NCBI RefSeq assembly: GCF_004402045.1
Contig: NZ_SOMG01000015.1
Location: 62,001 to 126,000 of the forward strand
Length of the DNA stretch: 64,000 bases
Source of the DNA: Lelliottia nimipressuralis
GTDB taxonomy: Bacteria > Pseudomonadota > Gammaproteobacteria > Enterobacterales > Enterobacteriaceae
Direction of reading: 5' to 3'
Part shown: one piece after another, positions 57,498 through 64,000 of the stretch
Layout of the letters: each line of letters starts with the position of its first letter
Position numbering within the stretch: position 1 is the first letter of the stretch
Made by a program: the position numbers and the translations under genes
The notes under the pieces: generated by a model
Database searches by the model: none
Seen by the model: the letters and a program-made list of their open reading frames with translations, nothing else
Told to the model about the DNA's origin: nothing

Positions 57498-60400
57498 TTT
57501 GTCAACCCATTTTTTCTGGCAAACCCAATAGACTCTTCTCTAAGTTTCATTGCCGTTTCAGTGGCAAATTTCTTAGCGTTTTGACGTTCCCAACCTCTGT
57601 TATTCACCAAGTCTTCGTAAATACCTCTTCGAGTAATTGCAGTATTCCTGTTGATATTCTGCAATGCGGACTGGTTTTTTAGTACATTAGGATTATGCAA
57701 TCCATATTTGGCCTGTAATTTGGATATGGTTTTATGCATAGCATTTTCTTGCAAAGCTATCGCTGGGTTGGTAGTTGCAATACCAGACATTCTACCTTTT
57801 ATTATGCCATTATTTCTTAGCCAAGCATTTTGTAATAACTCATGTGCAGTTAAACCGTCTTTTGCATGGACGGGGCTTCCATAGCCTGCGATTCCAAATT
57901 CGTTTATTAAACCCAGCGGATCAATCCACCCCAACGGATTCGGCGCATACTGATAAAGGTTCCACCCACCATTCAGCCCAATCGGATCCTGCACAATAAA
58001 CCGCCCGACCTGTGGGTCGTAGTAGCGGAACAGGTTATAGTGCAGCCCCGTTTCACCGTCAGCGTACTGCCCGGCATAGCGAAGCGGCTGGTGAGCCATC
58101 GCCGAGCGATTCACAAGCCGTGAGAACCCTTCGCTCTGGTGGCGTACCTCGCCAAAGCTGCCGTACTGGCCGCTCCAGCGCACCGCGCCGCGCTCGTCGG
58201 TCACTTCCAGCGGCGCGCCGTTCAGGTCGGTGTTGAACCAGTAAATCTCACCGCTGCTCTGGTCACGAAGGTGATCCACCCGCGCCAGCGGGCTCCAGGC
58301 TTCATTCGGGTCGTATACATAGGTGCTGCACAGCCCGCTCGCCTGCTGCTCCTGCAGCAGGCGGTAGCCCTGCCACAGGAAGCGGGTGTTGGTAGTGCCG
58401 TGCGTCGTGGTGACGATTTTGCGCGTGCGGCGGCCCAGCGCGTCGTAGTGATAGCGCGCCTCAAACCGTCCTTCCGGCCCGGTTCCCCGGGCTGACACCA
58501 GACGGTTCTCGGCGTCATACGCATAATGCTGTTCATACAGCCCGTTGCGGCGGCTGATCAGGTTGCCCCAGTGGTCGTATTTCATAAACAGCGCCTGCCA
58601 GTGCTGCAGGCGGTTATCCGTGACCGGTACCGCATCGTCATTGGCGGCGAGGTTATCCGCAGCGTCGTAGCTGAACTGCGCGCGGCTGTGCCCCTGTCGG
58701 GCCTCGTAGTGCTTCAGCAGACGCCCTTCGGCGTCGTAGCCGTAGTCCACCTCACCGCGCAGGGTGTCGCTGACGCCGGAAAGCTCGCCGCGTGCGGTGT
58801 AGCGATACAGGCGTTCCAGTAGCGCCTGCTCCGGCAGGGTCACGTCCGTGCTTAGCTCGCTGCGCTGCAGGGTGCGTCTGCCGAGGCTGTCATACTGACG
58901 GAGCTGCTCGCGCGCGCCCTGGGTGCGGCGCACCTCGCGGTGCAGGCGGTCGCGGGTGAACTCGGTCACTAGCTGCTGCCCGAAGCGGATGGCGCTGACG
59001 TGGCCGGAGCCGTAGTGCAGCCAGGTCAGCTTTTGCTCGCCGGGCAGCGTCAGGCCGGTCAGGTTGCTCAGGGCATCCCATTCGTAGCCCACCGCGCCGT
59101 TAATGCCGGACTCGCTCAGCACGCGCCCGGCGGCGTCGTGGCGGTAAGCGATCTCATCGCTTTCGATACCCAGGGCAACGCCTTCGGCGGTTGGCGTGCG
59201 GCGGATGCGGGTAATCTGGCCGCTCAGGTCGCGGAAGTAGCGGTACTCCGCGTGGCGCTGAGTGCGCCCGATCAGCAGCCCGCTGTCGTCATAGCTGAAT
59301 TGCTGGACGCGACGGGCAATGCCGCCGTCGGCGGCAGGCCGGCCGTTTTCTTCGAGCGCGCAGAGGAACCCTCGCGCGTCCCATTCCATATGGCGCACGG
59401 TCTCGTCCGGGCGCGTTTCGCTGAGCGGGCGCCCCACGGCGTCGTAGGTGAAGCGGTATTCCGCCCCGTTGCCGTTATCGAGCCGCAGCAGGTTACCGCG
59501 CGGGTCGTAGCGCCACTGGCGCACGCGACCAATACGGTCGGTAAGGCTGACCGGGAGGCCGAGCGCGTTATAGGCCCAGCTCACTTCGCTTTCCAGCGGG
59601 TCGCGCCAGCCCGTGAGCTGGCCGCGTTCGTTCCACACCAGCGACTCGCGGCTGCCGTCCGGATGGATCACAGCGCTCAGCAGCCCGGCACGGCTCCACT
59701 CCCGCCGCGTGATATTCCCTTCTGCATCCTCGCTGGCAACCAGTTGCCCGAAGCGATCGTAGGTGAAGCGGGTGACGCTGCCGGAGCAGTCGGTGCGCTG
59801 CGTCAGCAGCCCCTGGTGGTTCCAGACCAGGCGCACCACGCCGCCAATGGCGTCGGTAATGCTCTCCGGCAGGTTTTCTTCATCATCGGGATAGTGATAC
59901 GCGGTGGTGCTACCGGCCGGATCCGTTTCCGACAGCAGGCGACTGCGAAGGTCGTACATGGCCTGCGATGAGGTGCCGTCCGGGTACACCGTGCGGGTGA
60001 TACGGTCGGTCAGGCGATGCCAGTGATACTCCGTGCGTCGGCCCGCCGGGTCCGTCTCGCTGGTCATGCGGCCGTATTTGTCCCACGTGCTGCGGCGCAT
60101 CGCCCCGCCGGGCAGAATGACGTCGCAGAGCTCGCCGTCGCGGTAAACAAACGTCGTCTGGCGACCGTCGTAATCCGTGAAGCGCGCGACGTTGTCGTCG
60201 TCATCCACCAGCCAGTGCGCCTGCGCGCCGTCTTCGCGGGTCGCGCGGCGAAGGCCGTTATCAAAATCGTATTCGAACGTCAGCTGTTCGCCGCCGCTGT
60301 GGCGGAAACCGACCACGCGAGGCAGGCCGTCAATCTCCCGCCAGCGGTATTCGCTCAGCAGGCCGTTGGCGTCCTCATGGGCGCTCATCAGCCCGTCCTG

Positions 60401-61729
60401 CCAGCAGAAGCGTCGGCGCACGCTACCGCCCCGGCCGGTCACGGAGACCAGCTGGCGCTGTTCATCATAAGCGTAACTGACCAGGCAGATCTCGTCATCC
60501 AGCCAGGCGCCGACGAGCCTGTCGCGGTCGTAGCGGCAGACTACCCGCTGGCCCGCACTGTCGGTCAGGGCATGCAGGGTATTATCCGCATTCCACTCGA
60601 AGAAAATATCGTTGCCGCAGGGTTCAGAGATGCGCTGGAGCAGCGACGGGGCATCATCCCGCAGCGGCGCATAGTGCCAGCGCTCGCCGCTGACGTCATA
60701 CACCGACCAGCTGTCGTCCTGGTGATGTTCAAGCCAGTTTTTTTCACTTTCGCAGTAGGAGCGCATCCCTTTAGGCACACTCGGGAAAGCGACGTAATCG
60801 CCGGACGGCGCGCGCCACACCAGGCCGTCCTGATAAGATTCCAGGCGGCTTTCCCAGAACAGGCTCCAGCCGCGGCCCAGCACGCTGTCGCCGGGGTTGC
60901 CGCTGCGCCAGTAGCGCTGCCAGCGTACAGGCAGACGGGAAGGCAGGACGAAATCGAGTTCATCATCCCCGCTGAGAAACTTCTGTCCGCTGACGATATC
61001 CACCGGGCGGGCGATGATCCCCGCGGCCGCCACGCCGGTCATCAGCGTGCCGGCGCGGCACGCGATACGGGCCAGCTTGTTGATCCCAGGAATTTTGCCA
61101 AGCAGCTTAGAGAGCGCCCCGACTTTGCCAGCGGCACCGCCCCAACCGCCGATAAGCCCGGCGAACAGCAGGGTCAGATCGGAGACTTTGTAGAGCCACT
61201 CGGGGACTTCAGACTGAATGGGCAGGGTTTGCTGCGGGTCACCGCCGATAATGACGTTGTTCGAACCGGTCATTACCTTCGCGTCGCAGGTGGTGCGGTC
61301 CCCAATGCGGGCCGCAGGCTGGCTGTTAATAGAAACACGCTTAGAGCCTTCGGCCATCTGCTGCGAGCCGTCGTCAGAGCACTTCACCGCGCTGTCCGTG
61401 GCTATGGCGGCAGGTTTGCCGTTGATAAACACATTGGGCGAGCCGGAGGTGATGACGCCTTTCTTCGTCATGCTGGATGCCCCGGCGTCCGCGATACTGT
61501 CCCGGGCGGCGGTCGCCAGCTCCCCGGTGTAATACCCCACGGCCAGGCTGGCGCCGACGAGCAGGACGCCCACGCCAAGGCAGGATGCGCCAAGGCCCGC
61601 AATAAACATGGCCCCTGCCAGAATGCCCCCGGCGGCGGCAATCAGGCCACCGACAATCGTTCCGGCAATCATCCCGGCCAGCGCACCGGAGTGGCCGATA
61701 TCATCACCAACGCGTGCTGCTTCAAACAT
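57491..61729 (-). CDS. PAAR-Rhs polymorphic toxin (type VI secretion effector)
   Basis: 1412 residues. An N-terminal hydrophobic region (about 15-75) that binds an EagR chaperone is followed by a PAAR-like domain (about 85-165, GSPNVFINGKPAA, ARIGDRTTCD, GSNNVIIGGDP) that caps the VgrG spike. YD repeats form the Rhs shell to the conserved boundary with IVQDPIGL and GWIDPLGLI, ending at residue 1275. The 137-residue C-terminal toxin (57491-57904) begins NEFGIAGYGSPVHAKDG; it has AHELLQNAWLR, NPAIALQENAMHKTI and QNINRNTAITRRGIYEDL but no family I can name. The DNA turns AT-rich at this boundary, as expected for an exchanged tip. Confidence 0.93.
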   Translation of the reverse strand: MFEAARVGDDIGHSGALAGMIAGTIVGGLIAAAGGILAGAMFIAGLGASCLGVGVLLVGASLAVGYYTGELATAARDSIADAGASSMTKKGVITSGSPNVFINGKPAAIATDSAVKCSDDGSQQMAEGSKRVSINSQPAARIGDRTTCDAKVMTGSNNVIIGGDPQQTLPIQSEVPEWLYKVSDLTLLFAGLIGGWGGAAGKVGALSKLLGKIPGINKLARIACRAGTLMTGVAAAGIIARPVDIVSGQKFLSGDDELDFVLPSRLPVRWQRYWRSGNPGDSVLGRGWSLFWESRLESYQDGLVWRAPSGDYVAFPSVPKGMRSYCESEKNWLEHHQDDSWSVYDVSGERWHYAPLRDDAPSLLQRISEPCGNDIFFEWNADNTLHALTDSAGQRVVCRYDRDRLVGAWLDDEICLVSYAYDEQRQLVSVTGRGGSVRRRFCWQDGLMSAHEDANGLLSEYRWREIDGLPRVVGFRHSGGEQLTFEYDFDNGLRRATREDGAQAHWLVDDDDNVARFTDYDGRQTTFVYRDGELCDVILPGGAMRRSTWDKYGRMTSETDPAGRRTEYHWHRLTDRITRTVYPDGTSSQAMYDLRSRLLSETDPAGSTTAYHYPDDEENLPESITDAIGGVVRLVWNHQGLLTQRTDCSGSVTRFTYDRFGQLVASEDAEGNITRREWSRAGLLSAVIHPDGSRESLVWNERGQLTGWRDPLESEVSWAYNALGLPVSLTDRIGRVRQWRYDPRGNLLRLDNGNGAEYRFTYDAVGRPLSETRPDETVRHMEWDARGFLCALEENGRPAADGGIARRVQQFSYDDSGLLIGRTQRHAEYRYFRDLSGQITRIRRTPTAEGVALGIESDEIAYRHDAAGRVLSESGINGAVGYEWDALSNLTGLTLPGEQKLTWLHYGSGHVSAIRFGQQLVTEFTRDRLHREVRRTQGAREQLRQYDSLGRRTLQRSELSTDVTLPEQALLERLYRYTARGELSGVSDTLRGEVDYGYDAEGRLLKHYEARQGHSRAQFSYDAADNLAANDDAVPVTDNRLQHWQALFMKYDHWGNLISRRNGLYEQHYAYDAENRLVSARGTGPEGRFEARYHYDALGRRTRKIVTTTHGTTNTRFLWQGYRLLQEQQASGLCSTYVYDPNEAWSPLARVDHLRDQSSGEIYWFNTDLNGAPLEVTDERGAVRWSGQYGSFGEVRHQSEGFSRLVNRSAMAHQPLRYAGQYADGETGLHYNLFRYYDPQVGRFIVQDPIGLNGGWNLYQYAPNPLGWIDPLGLINEFGIAGYGSPVHAKDGLTAHELLQNAWLRNNGIIKGRMSGIATTNPAIALQENAMHKTISKLQAKYGLHNPNVLKNQSALQNINRNTAITRRGIYEDLVNNRGWERQNAKKFATETAMKLREESIGFARKNGLTKC

Positions 61730-61746
61730 AACAACGGTCCCTGAAG

Positions 61747-62184
61747 TTAATGGTGGAAGCGGAAGCTCCTGAGAAGTTCGCCAAACAGCGCGCCGTCGGC
61801 ATCGCCCAGCGCGCGGGTGCAGGTCATGGTGAATACCAGAATTTTATTGCCGTCGACGTTAAACACGGCCTGCTGCTGCCAGATGCGTTTCCCGTCGCGC
61901 AGGTAGCTGGCATGGACGGTTTCACCCTGTAAAAGGCTGTCGCCCAGCGTAGCGGCGCTGCGCTCACCCTGCTTCCAGCCCTTGATGTGTTTTTCCATCA
62001 GGGCGAGCTGGCGATCGATATACGCGGCAAGCGCTTCGCCGGGGTTGAGGGCATCGCGGGAGATGTTGAACGCTGGCGCATCCGCAGCGGGCGGCGCGAA
62101 AACGTTGACGGTACGATCCTGATATCCCTCAGGAAAGTTGATCAGTCCTTCATTGAACAGGCACTGCGAAGATGATTCTGACAT
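61747..62184 (-). CDS. EagR-type chaperone (DUF1795/DcrB-like)
   Basis: 145 residues with LINFPEGYQDRTVNVF, FNISRDALNPGEALAAYIDRQL and QQAVFNVDGNKILVFTMTCT, the DUF1795 pattern. EagR proteins hold the N-terminal membrane segment of PAAR-Rhs effectors and help load them on VgrG. It lies 17 bases upstream of the Rhs gene. ATG at 62184 is preferred to an open stretch of 15 codons upstream; its ribosome site is weak (GGGA). Confidence 0.88.
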   Translation of the reverse strand: MSESSSQCLFNEGLINFPEGYQDRTVNVFAPPAADAPAFNISRDALNPGEALAAYIDRQLALMEKHIKGWKQGERSAATLGDSLLQGETVHASYLRDGKRIWQQQAVFNVDGNKILVFTMTCTRALGDADGALFGELLRSFRFHH

Positions 62185-62256
62185 TGAGCGGGTCCCACCA
62201 CATATTTTCAGAAGCGGTAAGTTTCGCATATGTGTTTAAGGCTGACTATCCCCAGA

Positions 62257-63120
62257 TTAATGCCCCACCGCCACGCTCGCCGACAGGCCCGCCACCAGTT
62301 CAACCCCCTTAGGTAACGTGTCGATATGAATGCGCACCGGCACGCGCTGCGCCAGCCGCACCCAGCTGAAGGTGGGCTCGACGTCGGGCAGACCCAGCCC
62401 GCCCGTCTCATCGTTGCTGTCCCCGATCCCGTGCCCGATGCTCTCCACATGCCCGGCAATCTCAGGCTCGAAGCCCATCAGCGAGACCCGCGCGCGATCC
62501 CCAACGCGAATATGGTGCAACTTGGTCTCCTCAAAGTACCCCACCACCCAGAAGCTTTGGGCATCAACGATGGCGACCTTTGTCTCCCCCGCTGTCGCAT
62601 AGTCTCCGGGGCGAAGCCGCAGATGCGTGACGTACCCCGAGACCGGCGAGCGAACGGTGGCGTGCGCCAGATTAAGCTCTGCCAGATCCAGCGCGGCCAG
62701 CGCACCGTGATAGTTGGCCGCCGCGACGTTCGCCGCGCTGCCGGTTTGCTGCAGATCTTCGCTGGAGATGGCGTTTTTAATCAGCGTGCGTCGGTGGGCC
62801 GCATCCTGGCGCATCAGCATCTCATGGCGTTTTGACTCCACGTCAGCCTGCGCGCTGGCCACCGCCAGCCTGAGCCAGCGCGGATCGATGGTGTAGAGCA
62901 CATCGCCCCGGTTCACCCACTGATTATCCCGCACGGCCACGCTGATGACCGGCCCGGAGACGTCCGGCGCAATCTGCACCACGTCCGCCCGCACGCGGCC
63001 GTCGCGGGTCCACGGCGTTTGGGCATAGTGTTTCCACATTATAAACGCCAGTAGCGCTGCGGCGGCGGCTGAACCGAGCGTCAGCGCATAGCGAGCCAGT
63101 AAAGAGAGTAGTGATTTCAT
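62257..63120 (-). CDS. HlyD-family periplasmic adaptor of an efflux system
   Basis: 287 residues with one N-terminal membrane anchor (about 8-30), two lipoyl half-motifs (VSGPVISVAVRDNQWVNRGD and RSPVSGYVTHLRLRPGD) and a beta-barrel part. It resembles AaeA/YdhJ-type adaptors that work with FUSC proteins to export aromatic acids. It overlaps the DUF1656 gene by four bases and is last in the operon. Confidence 0.9.
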   Translation of the reverse strand: MKSLLSLLARYALTLGSAAAAALLAFIMWKHYAQTPWTRDGRVRADVVQIAPDVSGPVISVAVRDNQWVNRGDVLYTIDPRWLRLAVASAQADVESKRHEMLMRQDAAHRRTLIKNAISSEDLQQTGSAANVAAANYHGALAALDLAELNLAHATVRSPVSGYVTHLRLRPGDYATAGETKVAIVDAQSFWVVGYFEETKLHHIRVGDRARVSLMGFEPEIAGHVESIGHGIGDSNDETGGLGLPDVEPTFSWVRLAQRVPVRIHIDTLPKGVELVAGLSASVAVGH

Positions 63121-63332
63121 GACAATAACCCCAACGCGGTCAGGCCCTGCATCAGCAGGAAAAAGGTGACAATCCAGGTTGAAACATCCAGCAGCGGGCG
63201 ATACGGCAAGCGCCGGTAAACCCTGCTGAGAGAGAAAAGCGCCACGAGGCCCAGCGTGCAGACCAGCGCCGCGAGGGCGACCGTCAGCAGTCCGGGGATA
63301 AATACCCCCCCAATATTGAAATCATTCACCAC
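63117..63332 (-). CDS. DUF1656 small membrane protein (AaeX/YdhI-like)
   Basis: 71 residues with two membrane helices (FIPGLLTVALAALVCTLGLV and STWIVTFFLLMQGLTALG). Typical small partner in FUSC/HlyD efflux operons. The start is a GTG at 63332, overlapping the FUSC stop by 11 bases. Confidence 0.88.
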   Translation of the reverse strand: MVNDFNIGGVFIPGLLTVALAALVCTLGLVALFSLSRVYRRLPYRPLLDVSTWIVTFFLLMQGLTALGLLS

Positions 63333-64000
63333 GTTCTGGCCCCTCTAATGCACAGTGCAGATCCACCAGCCTGCCGACAAACTCGCGCGAGCGTTCATCT
63401 GCCGCAGGCAGGTGGTGTTCGATGATGTCGGCGATGCGTTCGCGTAAGGGGCTGCGGTCTGCGGTATTGATCTGATGAAAAAGCCCGTCCATTTCGCCGC
63501 CAGGCGGTATATCACCGCGGCGTAAATGCATAACCGAAAGCCCCAGACGCAGCGAGTGCAGCAGCCGATCGAGCGCCAGCTCTGGCGCATGTTCACTGCG
63601 CTGCAGGCGCGGCAGCAACAGGGCGGTGCGGTCCATCATCAGGTTGATCCAGTGCGTTTCATCAACCCGCAGCGTACCTTTCACGCTGCGGCGAATGTCG
63701 CGCTGGCACAGGCTCAGCAGACGCGCGATGGCGGCATCCGCCTGCACGGTTTGCAGCAGGCTCATAGTGACGACGGCAAAGCCGGTGGCGGCAAAGAGCG
63801 CAATGGCGGTGTTGGCGGCGATGGCGAAGTCTCCGCTGTAGCGCGCGCCCAGCTCGCACAGAATGGGCAGCGTCAGGGTGATCCCCATCGCCATAAACGT
63901 GGTGGGCGGGCGCGCCTGAAGCGACCCGGCCAGCAGATACGCCGGGGCAAGCACCGCCACCAGCACCGGGAAATCGCTCACCTGCGGCAGCAGCGCAAAG
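63322..64000 (-). CDS. FUSC-family efflux protein, C-terminal part (runs off the window)
   Basis: About 226 codons of a longer protein whose start lies beyond position 64000. Visible are the second membrane block (PAYLLAGSLQARPPTTFMAM, ANTAIALFAATGFAVVTMSL) and the cytoplasmic C-terminus. Similar to YdhK/AaeB-type aromatic acid efflux proteins (about 670 residues). The order FUSC, DUF1656, HlyD differs from E. coli ydhIJK, in which the FUSC gene is last. Confidence 0.88.
   Translation of the reverse strand, partial: FALLPQVSDFPVLVAVLAPAYLLAGSLQARPPTTFMAMGITLTLPILCELGARYSGDFAIAANTAIALFAATGFAVVTMSLLQTVQADAAIARLLSLCQRDIRRSVKGTLRVDETHWINLMMDRTALLLPRLQRSEHAPELALDRLLHSLRLGLSVMHLRRGDIPPGGEMDGLFHQINTADRSPLRERIADIIEHHLPAADERSREFVGRLVDLHCALEGPERGE

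Noticed and set aside
57491..61729. Reading the Rhs gene as an insecticidal Tc toxin or cell-wall protein WapA
   Set aside because: The PAAR domain, hydrophobic N-terminus and EagR-type neighbour mark it as a T6SS Rhs effector.
60017..61744. Open frame of 575 codons on the plus strand opposite the Rhs gene
   Set aside because: Antisense shadow of the GC-rich Rhs core; no start site or recognisable motif.

Overview
The window reads as chromosome of a member of the Enterobacteriaceae, most likely the Enterobacter cloacae complex or a close relative. The enterobactin locus has the E. coli gene order, but it sits beside a sitABCD metal importer, a choline-betaine betTIBA cluster, a budRABC 2,3-butanediol locus of Klebsiella/Enterobacter type and an Rhs/type VI secretion island. 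Repeated 32-bp extragenic elements (core GTAGGCCGGGTAAGGCG) occur at five places. The species assignment is inference; no rRNA, tRNA or housekeeping marker is present.

Layout. 1-14.6 kb: enterobactin synthesis, export, uptake and hydrolysis (entC', fepB, entS, fepDGC, entF, ybdZ, fes, fepA, entD) with three Fur boxes in the divergent promoter regions. 14.5-18.0 kb: sitABCD on the minus strand behind a composite MntR/Fur control region. 18.1-19.5 kb: an AT-rich three-gene cassette holding a HExxH zincin-like protein, a lipoprotein and an Hcp-family protein, read here as an orphan type VI effector/immunity/carrier unit. 19.6-21.6 kb: small stress genes, namely a SymE-like toxin with a predicted antisense RNA and LexA site, a KTSC-domain protein, and a HigB/RelE-type toxin with NadS-like antitoxin behind a near-consensus LexA box. 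21.6-27.6 kb: betT divergent from betIBA. 27.8-31.0 kb: an SDR plus a benzoylformate-decarboxylase-like ThDP enzyme, then an acetyltransferase. 31.2-36.3 kb: a five-gene peptide-type ABC importer. 36.3-41.2 kb: a cold-shock-domain protein, budABC and divergent budR. 41.3-48.6 kb: a run of regulators and small metabolic genes (cupin, AraC, DHA2-type MFS exporter, two LysR proteins, GST, a glycine-rich secreted peptide). 48.7-53.1 kb: a cspA-family gene with its conserved cold-shock leader, then HxlR, a FabF-like ketosynthase and a DJ-1/PfpI protein. 53.5-54.0 kb: a decayed higBA pair. 54.0-62.2 kb: the Rhs island, read on the minus strand as EagR-type chaperone, PAAR-Rhs toxin, probable cognate immunity gene, then a downstream array of orphan immunity genes, a displaced toxin tail and a short Rhs-core scar. 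62.2-64 kb: HlyD, DUF1656 and the C-terminal part of a FUSC efflux protein.

The most unusual parts are the hcp-linked zincin/lipoprotein cassette, the Rhs immunity archive with its unclassified C-terminal toxin domain, and two separate SOS-box-controlled toxin loci within 2 kb. The rest is mainly well-known accessory metabolism and iron, manganese and osmolyte handling.
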